A stretch of DNA of 64,000 nucleotides from Roseicella aerolata. GTDB lineage: Bacteria; Pseudomonadota; Alphaproteobacteria; Acetobacterales; Acetobacteraceae. The stretch covers positions 62,001-126,000 of the forward strand of contig NZ_JAJAQI010000004.1 of NCBI RefSeq assembly GCF_020523605.1. The letters run 5' to 3'. Shown here piece by piece: positions 48,545 to 57,273 of the stretch; within the stretch, counting starts at the first letter, position 1, and every line of letters starts with the position of its first letter. The notes under the pieces are model-generated. The model had not been told where the DNA came from. It made no database searches and was given only the letters and a program-made list of their open reading frames with translations. The position numbers were made by a program, and so were the translations under genes.

Positions 48545-49030
48545 ATGAAGAGGCTGCTGATCGTCTTCCATTCCCGCACCGGCGGCACCCGGCAGATGGC
48601 GGAGGCCGCCGCACGCGGCGCCGCGCCGGAGGCGGAGCTGCGGCTGCTGCCGGCCATGGAGGCAGGGCCGGAGGACCTGCTCTCGGCCGATGGCTATCTC
48701 TTCGCCGCGCCGGAGAACCTGGCGGCCATCTCCGGCCCCATGAAGGACTTCTTCGATCGCTGCTACTACCCGGTGCTGGAGCGGTTGAACGGCCGCCCCT
48801 ACGCCCTGCTGGTCTGCGCCGGCAGCGACGGGACCAATGCCGCCCGGCAGATGGCGCGCATCGCCACCGGCTGGCGGCTGCGGGAGGTGGCGGCGCCGCT
48901 GATCCTCTGCACCCATGCCCAGACGCCGGGGGCGATCCTGGCGCCGAAAACCATCCCCCCGGAGGACCTGCGGCGCTGCGAGGAATTGGGCGCGGCGCTC
49001 GCGGCCGGCCTCGCCATGGGCATCTTCTGA
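48545..49030 (+). CDS. Flavodoxin-family protein
   Basis: A 161-residue flavodoxin fold with the FMN phosphate loop HSRTGGTRQMAEA after the first strand. FAAPENLAAISGPMKDFFDR follows, then LVCAGSDGTNAARQM. It probably binds FMN and acts as an NAD(P)H-dependent reductase or electron carrier; the partner is not evident. Confidence 0.85.
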   Translation: MKRLLIVFHSRTGGTRQMAEAAARGAAPEAELRLLPAMEAGPEDLLSADGYLFAAPENLAAISGPMKDFFDRCYYPVLERLNGRPYALLVCAGSDGTNAARQMARIATGWRLREVAAPLILCTHAQTPGAILAPKTIPPEDLRRCEELGAALAAGLAMGIF

Positions 49031-49213
49031 ACAGAACCGGCGCCGCCGGGTTGAGGGGCGCGCCGGTCCTCATCGCCAGCGGGTCCCTGATTCCGCACAG
49101 CAAACGATACTGTCCCGCAGACAGGCAGGAACTCTGCCGATCGGCATGAGACTTTTCCTCCCGCCCGGTCCCAGGCGAAGCTGCCTGGCAGAAGCATAAG
49201 GGAAGGAAACGCC

Positions 49214-49987
49214 ATGGCGGCACAGGGCAGCCCGGTCACGCTGGTGACCGGCGGGGCGGATGGCATCGGCTGGGCGATCGCGCGGCGCTTCGCGGCCGGC
49301 GGCCACCGGGTGGCGATCGCCGACCTGCGGGCGGATGCGGCCGATGCAAGGGCGCGGGAGCTGGGGGAGGGGCATCTCGGCCTCGGCTGCGACGTCGCCG
49401 CCGAGCCGCAGGTGGTCGCTGCGGTGGGGCGGGTGCTGGAGAGCTGCGGGCGGCTGGACGTGCTCGTCAACAATGCCGGCATCGCCGACACCTTCCTGCC
49501 GACGGTGGAGCAGACCGCCGAGCTCTTCATGCGGCAACTCGACATCCACCTGAAAGGCAGCTTCGTGGCCTCGCGCGAGGCGGCGAAGGCCATGCTGCCG
49601 GCCGGGCAGGGGGCGATCGTCAACCTGGCCTCGATTGCCGCGCTGACCGGCCTGCCGCGGCGGAACGGCTATGCCGCCGCCAAGGCCGGCATCATCGCGC
49701 TGACCCGGACGCTGGCGGCGGAATGGGGGCGGCGGGGCATCCGGGTGAACGCCATCGCGCCCGGCTATGTCCGGACCGATCTGGTGGCAGCCCTGGAGCG
49801 AGACGGGAAGATCGACACGGATGCGATCGGGCGGCGCGCGCCCCTGGGACGGCTCGGGCGGCCGGAGGAGATCGCGGAGGTGGCGTGGTTCCTGGCCTCG
49901 CCGGCGGCGAGCTATGTCAGCGGCATCACCGTCCCGGTGGATGGCGGCTGGATGGCCTTCGGATCGGACGGCGACGCGCCGGAGTAG
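49214..49987 (+). CDS. Short-chain dehydrogenase/reductase (SDR)
   Basis: A 257-residue classical SDR. The cofactor loop is TLVTGGADGIGWAIARRFAA, followed by LVNNAGIADTF, serine in IVNLASIAALTG, and Y153xxxK157 in YAAAKAG. RVNAIAPGYVRTDL and the C-terminal YVSGITVPVDGGW complete the family pattern. The substrate is unknown. AAGGAAA precedes the ATG. The TAG stop is the first codon of an R1 repeat copy. Confidence 0.9.
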   Translation: MAAQGSPVTLVTGGADGIGWAIARRFAAGGHRVAIADLRADAADARARELGEGHLGLGCDVAAEPQVVAAVGRVLESCGRLDVLVNNAGIADTFLPTVEQTAELFMRQLDIHLKGSFVASREAAKAMLPAGQGAIVNLASIAALTGLPRRNGYAAAKAGIIALTRTLAAEWGRRGIRVNAIAPGYVRTDLVAALERDGKIDTDAIGRRAPLGRLGRPEEIAEVAWFLASPAASYVSGITVPVDGGWMAFGSDGDAPE

Positions 49988-50075
49988 AGCAGTCGCGGAC
50001 GGGGGTGAACACCCCGGCGCAGGGGCCTGCTCTGCCGGCCATGACCAGCAGCGGATGATGAACCCCCGCGGCCCG
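49985..50075 (-). repeat. R1 repeat, copy f, starting at the SDR stop codon
   Basis: From the SDR stop: AGAGCAG at 49986-49992 pairs perfectly with CTGCTCT at 50027-50033, enclosing GGGGTG-aa-CACCCC at 50002-50015. CAGCGGATGATGAAC follows, corresponding to the start of the other hairpin. The order is that of R1 read downstream from a gene end. Confidence 0.65.
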
Positions 50076-50235
50076 GCGGTGTTGCGGCGAAGCAGCGGCG
50101 ATGCGGTACCATGGCGCGGTGGAATGGTTGCCTTGCGCAGCGAACCGGGCGATGCAGCGCCCAGGGACATGCATCGGGCAGGTCCGCTCGCCGCGGCAGC
50201 ATTGCGCCGTGAGGCACGCAGGGGAGAGCAGAGGG

Positions 50236-51363
50236 ATGAAGACGCGCGCCGCGGTCGCCTGGGAAGCGAAGAAGCCGCTGACCATCGAGACCGTCGATCT
50301 CGAAGGCCCGAAGGCCGGCGAGGTGCTGGTCGAGGTCATGGCGACCGGCGTCTGCCACACCGATGCCTACACCCTGGATGGGCTCGATTCCGAAGGCCTC
50401 TTCCCCGCCATCCTGGGCCATGAGGGCGCAGGGATCGTGCGGGAGGTCGGCGCGGGCGTCACCAGCGTGAAGGTGGGCGACCACGTCATCCCGCTCTACA
50501 CGCCGGAATGCCGGCAGTGCAAAACCTGCCTCAGCCAGCGCAGCAATCTCTGCACCTCGATCCGCGCCACCCAGGGCAAGGGCGTGATGCCGGACGGCAC
50601 CAGCCGCTTCCGCTGCGAGCCCACCAAGCCCCAGGGCAACCAGATCTTCCACTACATGGGCTGCAGCACCTTCTCCAACTTCACCGTGCTGCCGGAGATC
50701 GCGGTGGCGAAGGTGCGGGAGGACGCGCCCTTCGACAAGATCTGCTACATCGGCTGCGGTGTGACGACGGGCATCGGCGCGGTGATCTACACCGCGAAGG
50801 TCTGGCCGGGCGCCAATGTCGTCGTCTTCGGCCTCGGCGGCATCGGCCTGAACGTGATCCAGGGCGCCCGCATGGTCGGCGCCGACAGGATCATCGGCGT
50901 CGATATCAACCCGGCGAAGCAGGAAATGGCGAAGAAGTTCGGCATGACGCATTTCGTCAACCCGAACGAGATCGGCACCGACAAGGTGGTGCAGGCGCTG
51001 GTCGACCTGACCGGCGGCGGTGCCGATTTCTCCTTCGACTGCACCGGCAATGTCAACGTCATGCGCCAGGCGCTGGAATGCTGCCATCGCGGCTGGGGCG
51101 AGAGCATCATCATCGGCGTGGCGCCGGCCGGCGCCGAGATTGCCACGCGGCCCTTCCAACTCGTCACGGGGCGGGTCTGGAAGGGCTCGGCCTTCGGCGG
51201 CGCACGCGGGCGGACCGACGTGCCGAAGATCGTCGACTGGTACATGGAGGGGAAGATCAATATCGATGACCTGATCACCCACACCATGCCGCTCGAGAAG
51301 ATCAACGATGCCTTCGACCTGATGCATGAGGGCAAGTCGATCCGCTCCGTCGTGGTGTTCTGA
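50236..51363 (+). CDS. frmA: S-(hydroxymethyl)glutathione dehydrogenase / class III alcohol dehydrogenase
   Basis: A 375-residue zinc MDR enzyme oxidising S-hydroxymethylglutathione to S-formylglutathione in formaldehyde detoxification. Catalytic zinc ligands include C40 in [12 protein letters not shown] and H62 in [10 protein letters not shown]. The structural zinc loop is [34 protein letters not shown] binds NAD, and [13 protein letters not shown] is the class III hallmark. It is followed 2 bp later by fghA, completing the pathway. Confidence 0.96.
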   Translation: MKTRAAVAWEAKKPLTIETVDLEGPKAGEVLVEVMATGVCHTDAYTLDGLDSEGLFPAILGHEGAGIVREVGAGVTSVKVGDHVIPLYTPECRQCKTCLSQRSNLCTSIRATQGKGVMPDGTSRFRCEPTKPQGNQIFHYMGCSTFSNFTVLPEIAVAKVREDAPFDKICYIGCGVTTGIGAVIYTAKVWPGANVVVFGLGGIGLNVIQGARMVGADRIIGVDINPAKQEMAKKFGMTHFVNPNEIGTDKVVQALVDLTGGGADFSFDCTGNVNVMRQALECCHRGWGESIIIGVAPAGAEIATRPFQLVTGRVWKGSAFGGARGRTDVPKIVDWYMEGKINIDDLITHTMPLEKINDAFDLMHEGKSIRSVVVF

Positions 51364-51365
51364 GC

Positions 51366-52217
51366 ATGGCGGCCGAGACCGTCTCCAGGGTGCGCTGCTT
51401 CGGCGGGGAGCAGCGCGTGCTGCGCCACCGCTCGGCGGAGACGGGGACGGAGATGCGCTTCGCCGCTTTCCTCCCGCCCCAGGCGATAGCGGGGCGCAGA
51501 GTGCCGGTGGTGTGGTTCCTCTCCGGCCTCACCTGCACGGAGGAGAACTTCACCGTGAAGGCCGGGGCGCAGCGCGTCGCGGCCGAACTCGGCCTACTGC
51601 TGGTGGCGCCCGACACCTCGCCGCGCGGGGAGGGCGTGCCGGACGACCCGCAGGGCGCCTGGGATTTCGGCCTGGGTGCCGGCTTCTATGTGGACGCGGC
51701 GCAGGACCCTTGGGCGCGGCACTACCGCATGCGGAGCTACATCGAGCGGGAGCTGCCGGCGCTGGTGGCGTCCGAGCTGCCGGCGGAAATGGGAAGGCAG
51801 GGTATCATGGGCCATTCCATGGGTGGTCATGGCGCGCTGACCATCGCGCTGCGCAACCCGGGCCGCTTCGCCGCGGTCTCGGCCTTCGCGCCGATCGCCT
51901 CTCCCATACGCTGCCCCTGGGGGGAGAAGGCGCTCGGCGGCTATCTTGGCTCGGACCGTGCGGCCTGGCGGGAGTATGACGCGACGGCGCTGATCGAGGA
52001 CGGGGCGCGGCTGCCCGATCTGCTGGTGGACCAGGGGATGGCGGACGGGTTCATGGCGAACCAGCTCAAGCCCGAGCTGCTGGAGGAGGCCTGCGGCAAG
52101 GCCGGCATCCCGCTGACGCTGCGGCGGCAGGAGGGCTACGACCACTCCTATTTCTTCATCGCCACCTTCATTGAGGACCATCTGCGCTGGCAGGCCGCCC
52201 GGCTGGGCTTGGCCTGA
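51366..52217 (+). CDS. fghA: S-formylglutathione hydrolase
   Basis: A 283-residue alpha/beta hydrolase (esterase D family) releasing formate and glutathione. The nucleophile is S151 in IMGHSMGGHGAL. PVVWFLSGLTCTEENF, VAPDTSPRGEGVPDD and the late GYDHSYFFIATFIEDH, with the catalytic His, are signatures. It is translated with frmA and is convergent with the small gene at 52221 across 3 bp. Confidence 0.96.
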   Translation: MAAETVSRVRCFGGEQRVLRHRSAETGTEMRFAAFLPPQAIAGRRVPVVWFLSGLTCTEENFTVKAGAQRVAAELGLLLVAPDTSPRGEGVPDDPQGAWDFGLGAGFYVDAAQDPWARHYRMRSYIERELPALVASELPAEMGRQGIMGHSMGGHGALTIALRNPGRFAAVSAFAPIASPIRCPWGEKALGGYLGSDRAAWREYDATALIEDGARLPDLLVDQGMADGFMANQLKPELLEEACGKAGIPLTLRRQEGYDHSYFFIATFIEDHLRWQAARLGLA

Positions 52218-52220
52218 CCT

Positions 52221-52601
52221 TCAGGCGGCGCGGAAGCGCGCCGCCGTCACTGCATCTTGCGTGAGCGCCGCGGCGATGGCCGCCCGCGCTTCCGCCGTTT
52301 CCGCCAGGGCCACCACCCGCTCGAACCAGGGGCACTGGTTGCGCACGCGCGCCTGGAACAGCCGGTCCAACGCCGCTGCGGCCGGCGATCGTCCGCCGCA
52401 GCAGGTGCAGGCCGCGGCATGCGGCAGATAAGGATCGAAGCTCGCCAGGGCCACCGCGCCCATGGGCAGGGGCGGGGGCGGCGCCTCGGCCAGCACCGCG
52501 GCCTTGGGGCCCGCGGCCAGCGCCGCGGCCAGCGCCGCGGCCAGCGCCGCCTCCCCATCCGCCACCAGCAGCGGGATCCGGGCATCCAGGCTCCAGGCCA
52601 A
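52221..52601 (-). CDS. Small CobW-like protein lacking a P-loop
   Basis: A 126-residue protein from a TTG with GGAG eight bases upstream. The second half, CTCCGGRSPAAAALDRLFQA then WFERVVALAETAEARAAIAA, resembles the G3E/CobW segment with a CxCC metal motif, an L-rich helix and the F-RVV-E-TG-A block. The N-terminal GTP-binding P-loop is absent. The gene is divergent from the ArsR-methyltransferase/metH operon with the palindromic operator between them, so it may be co-regulated. A metallochaperone-like role is inference; homology is by eye only. Confidence 0.6.
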   Translation of the reverse strand: MAWSLDARIPLLVADGEAALAAALAAALAAGPKAAVLAEAPPPPLPMGAVALASFDPYLPHAAACTCCGGRSPAAAALDRLFQARVRNQCPWFERVVALAETAEARAAIAAALTQDAVTAARFRAA

Positions 52602-52628
52602 GCGTTCAGTCTCCGTTGAGGATGCTGG

Positions 52629-52648
52629 ACATAAGGATATCTTTATGT
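52629..52648. promoter_or_regulatory. Palindromic operator between the CobW-like gene and the metH operon
   Basis: ACATAAGGATATCTTTATGT is a 20-bp palindrome with one symmetric mismatch. It is strikingly AT-rich for this genome and lies 13 bp before the start of the ArsR-family gene and 27 bp from the divergent TTG. Both position and symmetry fit autoregulation by an ArsR-type dimer. From memory it resembles the alphaproteobacterial SahR-type sites of methionine-cycle genes. Confidence 0.75.
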
Positions 52649-52661
52649 CATTGCGAGTGCC

Positions 52662-53618
52662 ATGGACAAATTCCTGGCCCAGCTGCGCGCCGCCGCCGAG
52701 CCGACCCGCCTTCGCCTGCTGGCGCTCTGCGCCCGCGGGGCCTTCTGCGTGACCGATCTCTGCGAGGTGCTGGGCCAGTCCCAGCCGCGGCTATCCCGCC
52801 ACCTCAAGCTGCTGGTCGAGGCCGGGTTGCTGGAGCGGGTGCCGGAAGGCGCCAATGCCTATTTCCAGCTGCCGCCCGGGGCAGAACTGGCACGCATGCT
52901 GCTGGCCCGCCTGCCGGAGGACGACCCGCTGCTGGCCGCCGATCGCCGCGCCGCCGTGCGGCTGGCCGCCGAGCGGGCGCGCGAGGCCTCCGACGCCTTT
53001 CGCCGCGATGGCGCCGATTGGGACGAGATCCGCGCCCTGGCGCTGCCCGCCGAGGCGATCGAGCAGGCGCTGCTCGGCCTGCTGCCGCCTGCCATCGAGC
53101 GCTTCCTCGATATCGGCACCGGCACGGGACGGCTGCTGGAGGTGGTGGCGGAGCGGGCCGAGCGGGCCCTGGGCATCGATGCCAGCCGGGAGATGCTGGC
53201 ACTGGCCCGCGCCCGGCTGGCGGAGCGGGGCCTCGCCGGCCGCTGCGCGGTGCGGCAGGCCGACATGTACCGCCTGCCGCTGCCGGATGCCGCCTTCGAC
53301 GTCGCCGCCCTGCAGATGGTGCTGCACTATGCCGAGGAGCCGGCCGCGGCGCTGGCCGAGGCCGCCCGCGTGCTGCGGCCGGAGGGGCTGCTGGTGGTCA
53401 TCGACCTCGCGCCGCATGAGCGGGGCGAACTGCTGGAGCGCCATGCCCATCGCTGGCCAGGCTTCGACGATGCGGCGATCGCCGGCTGGCTCGGCTCGGC
53501 GGGCTGCGCGGCGCTGCCGCCGGTGGCCGTCCCCGGCCCGCTCGCCGTCCGGCTCTGGCCGGCCAGGCGCCTGCCCGGCCTGGTCGCCCCGCCTGCCGCC
53601 CCCGCCCTGACCTTCTGA
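52662..53618 (+). CDS. ArsR-family regulator fused to SAM-dependent methyltransferase
   Basis: A 318-residue fusion. Residues 1-85 are an ArsR winged helix (AAEPTRLRLLALCARGAFCV, CEVLGQSQPRLSRHLKLLVE) without an evident metal-binding CxC site. Residues about 140-300 are a class I methyltransferase with SAM motif FLDIGTGTGRL at 148-158. In alphaproteobacteria such fusions stand before methionine-cycle genes and probably sense SAM or S-adenosylhomocysteine through the methyltransferase fold (inference from context). It sits 16 bp upstream of metH behind the palindromic operator. Confidence 0.88.
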   Translation: MDKFLAQLRAAAEPTRLRLLALCARGAFCVTDLCEVLGQSQPRLSRHLKLLVEAGLLERVPEGANAYFQLPPGAELARMLLARLPEDDPLLAADRRAAVRLAAERAREASDAFRRDGADWDEIRALALPAEAIEQALLGLLPPAIERFLDIGTGTGRLLEVVAERAERALGIDASREMLALARARLAERGLAGRCAVRQADMYRLPLPDAAFDVAALQMVLHYAEEPAAALAEAARVLRPEGLLVVIDLAPHERGELLERHAHRWPGFDDAAIAGWLGSAGCAALPPVAVPGPLAVRLWPARRLPGLVAPPAAPALTF

Positions 53619-53634
53619 CACGGAAGCCCTTTCC

Positions 53635-56600
53635 ATGGCCCGTCCCCATCTGCTCGACGTCCTCCGCGACCGTGTCCTCCTCTGCGATGGCGGCATGGGC
53701 AGCCGCGTGCAGGCGCTGACCCTCGACATCGACAAGGACTACTGGGGGAAGGAGAACTGCACCGAGGTGCTGAACCTCTCCCGCCCCGACCTGGTGCGGG
53801 AGATCCACCGCGGCTACTACGAGGCCGGCGCCGACATGGTGCTGACCAACAGCTTCGGCGGCAGCCCGGTCACGCTGGGCGAGTTCGAGCTGGAGGGGCG
53901 GGCCTTCGAGATCAACCGGCTCTCGGGCGAGCTGGCGCGGGAGGCCGCCGAGAGCTTCGCCGATGGCCGCGACCGCTGGGTGATCGGCGATATCGGCCCG
54001 GGCACCAAGCTGCCGTCGCTCGGGCACATCGCCTATGACGAGCTGCAGGCGGCGCTGGAGGAGCAGTGCCGCGGCCTGATCGCCGGCGGCGTGGATGCGC
54101 TGCTGACCGAGACCAACCAGGACACGCTGTTCATCAAGGCGGCGGTCAATGCCGCCAAGGCGGCGATCAGGGCGAGCGGCAGGGACATCCCCATCTTCGT
54201 CCAGGTGACGGTGGAGACCACCGGCACGCTGCTGGTTGGCCCCGACATCGCCGCGGCCTCCACCGTGGTGCATGCGCTGGACGTGCCGCTGATCGGCCTC
54301 AACTGCGCGACCGGCCCACAGGAGATGGCGGAGCATGTGAGGTGGCTCAGCCAGAACTGGCCGGGCCTGATCAGCGTGCAGCCCAATGCCGGCCTGCCGG
54401 AACTGGTGGACGGCAGGACCCACTACCCCCTCGGCGCCGAGGAGATGGCGGTGTGGATGGAGCGCTTCGTCCGCGAGGACGGGGTGAACCTGATCGGCGG
54501 CTGCTGCGGCACCTCGACGCCCCACATCGCCGCGCTGGACGCCATGCTGCGGAGGCACGGCGAATGGCGCCCCGCCCCTGTGGCGCGGAAGTACCACTGG
54601 GTGCCCTCCGTCGCCTCCCTCTACGGCGCCGTATCGCTGCGGCAGGAGAACGCCTATTTTTCCATCGGCGAGCGCTGCAACGCCAATGGCTCCAAGGCCT
54701 GGCGGGAACGGCAGGCGGCGCATGACTGGGATGGCTGCGTCGCCATGGGCCGCGAGCAGGTGGGGGAGGGGTCGAACAGCCTCGATATCTGCACCGCTTT
54801 CGTCGGCCGCGACGAGATGGCCGAGATGAACGAGGTGGTGAAGCGGTTCACTTCCTCGGTCAACGCGCCGCTGGTGATCGATTCCACCGAGACGCCGGTG
54901 ATCGAGGCCGCCCTCAAGCTGCATGGCGGCAAGCCCATCATCAACTCGATCAATTTCGAGGATGGCGAGGGTCATGCGCATGACCGCATGGTGCTGGCCA
55001 AGAAGTTCGGAGCCGCCGTCATCGCCCTGACCATCGACGAGGTGGGCATGGCGAAGACCGCCGAGGACAAGCTTCGGATCGCCCGCCGGCTGGTGGACTT
55101 CGCCTGCAACAGGCACGGCCTGCCGCAGTCCGACCTGCTGATCGACCCGCTGACCTTCACCATCGCCACCGGCAATGAGGACGACCGCAAGCTCGGCCTC
55201 TGGACGCTGGAGGGCATCCGGATGATCCGGGACGAATTCCCGGACATCCAGATCATCCTCGGCCTGTCCAATATCAGCTTCGGCCTTAATCCCGCCGCAC
55301 GCCACGTGCTGAACAGTGTCTTCCTGGACCATGCCGTGAAGGCCGGCATGACGGGCGCGATCGTCCATGTCTCCAAGATCAAGCCGCTGCACCAGATTCC
55401 GGCCGAGGAGGTGCAGGTCGCCGAGGACCTGATCTTCGACCGGCGGCGGGAGGGCTACGACCCACTCCAGCGCCTGCTGGAGCTGTTCGCCGGCCGCAAG
55501 GCCGCCGACACGGCCGCCAAGAAGAAGGCGGAGACGGTCGAGGGGCGCCTCAAGGACCGGATCGTGGACGGCGACCGCAAGGGGCTGAACGAGGAGTTGC
55601 AGGACGCGCTCGACAAGGGCATCGCGCCGCTCTCGATCATCAACGACATCCTGCTGGACGGGATGAAGGTGGTGGGCGAGCTCTTCGGCGCGGGCAAGAT
55701 GCAGCTTCCCTTCGTGCTGCAGAGCGCGGAGACGATGAAGGCCGCCGTCGCCTATCTCGAGCCCTTCATGGAGAAGATCGAGGGGCAGGAGAAGGGCACC
55801 ATCGTGCTGGCGACCGTGAAGGGCGATGTGCACGATATCGGCAAGAACCTGGTGGACATCATCCTGACCAACAACGGCTACCGGGTGGTCAACCTCGGCA
55901 TCAAGGTGCCGCTGGCCGATATGGTGGCGGCGGTCAAGGAACACAGGGCGCATGCCATCGGCATGTCCGGTCTCCTGGTGAAGTCCACCGTGGTGATGCG
56001 CGAGAACCTCGAGGAGATGTCGCGCATCGGCCTCGACGTACCGGTGCTGCTCGGCGGCGCCGCGCTGACCCGCAACTACGTGGAGGACGACTGCGTCCGC
56101 GCCTATGCCTCCGGCCGGGTCGCCTATGCGCGGGACGCCTTCGACGGCCTGCACCTGATGGACAAGGTGACGGGCAACGGCTTCGACGACTACCTCGCCG
56201 CCGTGCAGCAGAAGCGGAAGGGCAAGGCGCGGAACGAGAGCCGCACGCTCGGCACCGCCGACCCGCGCGGCTTCGCCCCGGTGGACGTGAACTACGCCCA
56301 AGGCCGGCGGCGGCGCGTGACGGAAGGCGAGCCGATCCCCGACCCGCCCTTCTGGGGAGCGCGGGTGATCGAGGCAGCGCCGAAAGCCGTGGTGCCCTTC
56401 ATCAACGAGCGCAGCCTCTACCAATTCCAGTGGGGCTTCCGGAAGCAGGGCCGCAGCCTGGAGGATTTCCTCGGCTGGGCGAAGCAGGAACTGCGCCCGG
56501 TGCTGAAGCGCATGCTGGCACTGACCGAGGCGCAGGGGATCCTCCGTCCGCAGGCGATCTACGGCTACTGGAAATGTGCCGGCCAGGGCAATGACCTGAT

Positions 56601-57129
56601 CCTGTTCGAGCAGGATGGCGTGACCGAAGCCTGCCGCTTCACCCTGCCGCGCCAGCCGAAGCAGGATGGCGAGTGCATCGCCGACTTCGTCCGCGACATC
56701 GAGGACGGGCCGGCCGCGCGCGACGTCATCGGCCTGCAGGTGGTGACAGTCGGCCAGAAGGCCAGCGACATGGCGCGGGAGTGGTTCGAGGACAACCGCT
56801 ACCAGGATTACCTCTACCTGCACGGCCTTTCGGTCGAGATGGCGGAGGCGATGGCGGAATACGTGCACAAGCGCATCCGCGCCGAATGGGGCTTCGCGCA
56901 GCACGACGACCGCGACATGGAGAAGATGCTGAGCCAGGGCTACCGCGGCGGCCGCTACAGCTTCGGCTACCCCGCCTGCCCGCGTCTGGAGGACCAGGAG
57001 CCGCTGCTGCGGCTGCTGGGCGCGGATCGCATCGGTGTCTCGATCAGCGACGAATGGCAGCTCCATCCGGAGCAATCGACCAGCGCCATCGTCCTGCATC
57101 ATCCGAAAGCGAAATATTTCTCGGTTTGA
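53635..57129 (+). CDS. metH: Cobalamin-dependent methionine synthase MetH
   Basis: A 1164-residue multi-domain enzyme transferring methyl from methyltetrahydrofolate to homocysteine through cobalamin. The homocysteine domain binds zinc with C224 (GLNCATGP) and C290-C291 (IGGCCGTS). The pterin domain has SIGERCNANGSKAW and NSINFEDG. The cobalamin module has H733 in VKGDVHDIGKN and GMSGLLVKSTVVM. The C-terminal reactivation domain contains SFGYPACP. All four modules are present in one chain, slightly shorter than the E. coli enzyme. No cobalamin riboswitch was seen, so control is probably through the upstream operator. Confidence 0.97.
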   Translation: MARPHLLDVLRDRVLLCDGGMGSRVQALTLDIDKDYWGKENCTEVLNLSRPDLVREIHRGYYEAGADMVLTNSFGGSPVTLGEFELEGRAFEINRLSGELAREAAESFADGRDRWVIGDIGPGTKLPSLGHIAYDELQAALEEQCRGLIAGGVDALLTETNQDTLFIKAAVNAAKAAIRASGRDIPIFVQVTVETTGTLLVGPDIAAASTVVHALDVPLIGLNCATGPQEMAEHVRWLSQNWPGLISVQPNAGLPELVDGRTHYPLGAEEMAVWMERFVREDGVNLIGGCCGTSTPHIAALDAMLRRHGEWRPAPVARKYHWVPSVASLYGAVSLRQENAYFSIGERCNANGSKAWRERQAAHDWDGCVAMGREQVGEGSNSLDICTAFVGRDEMAEMNEVVKRFTSSVNAPLVIDSTETPVIEAALKLHGGKPIINSINFEDGEGHAHDRMVLAKKFGAAVIALTIDEVGMAKTAEDKLRIARRLVDFACNRHGLPQSDLLIDPLTFTIATGNEDDRKLGLWTLEGIRMIRDEFPDIQIILGLSNISFGLNPAARHVLNSVFLDHAVKAGMTGAIVHVSKIKPLHQIPAEEVQVAEDLIFDRRREGYDPLQRLLELFAGRKAADTAAKKKAETVEGRLKDRIVDGDRKGLNEELQDALDKGIAPLSIINDILLDGMKVVGELFGAGKMQLPFVLQSAETMKAAVAYLEPFMEKIEGQEKGTIVLATVKGDVHDIGKNLVDIILTNNGYRVVNLGIKVPLADMVAAVKEHRAHAIGMSGLLVKSTVVMRENLEEMSRIGLDVPVLLGGAALTRNYVEDDCVRAYASGRVAYARDAFDGLHLMDKVTGNGFDDYLAAVQQKRKGKARNESRTLGTADPRGFAPVDVNYAQGRRRRVTEGEPIPDPPFWGARVIEAAPKAVVPFINERSLYQFQWGFRKQGRSLEDFLGWAKQELRPVLKRMLALTEAQGILRPQAIYGYWKCAGQGNDLILFEQDGVTEACRFTLPRQPKQDGECIADFVRDIEDGPAARDVIGLQVVTVGQKASDMAREWFEDNRYQDYLYLHGLSVEMAEAMAEYVHKRIRAEWGFAQHDDRDMEKMLSQGYRGGRYSFGYPACPRLEDQEPLLRLLGADRIGVSISDEWQLHPEQSTSAIVLHHPKAKYFSV

Positions 57130-57273
57130 TCATCCGAAAACGAGGGCTCCAGAAAGCGTGATTGGCCTGACCGAAACAATCGGTCAGGCTATCCCCTGCT
57201 GCATCGCATATCCGAGGGAGGGGTCCGGCTGGCCTGATGAGGGCCTCGGCCGGCGCGTCGGGGGAGACCTGAT

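Noticed and set aside
52602-52661. Cobalamin or SAM riboswitch before the metH operon
   Set aside because: The gap is only 60 bp and shows a DNA-type palindrome rather than the conserved riboswitch elements.
53398-57102. Minus-strand open frame of about 1230 codons opposite metH
   Set aside because: Mirror frame of metH with no recognisable domains; metH has all its catalytic motifs.
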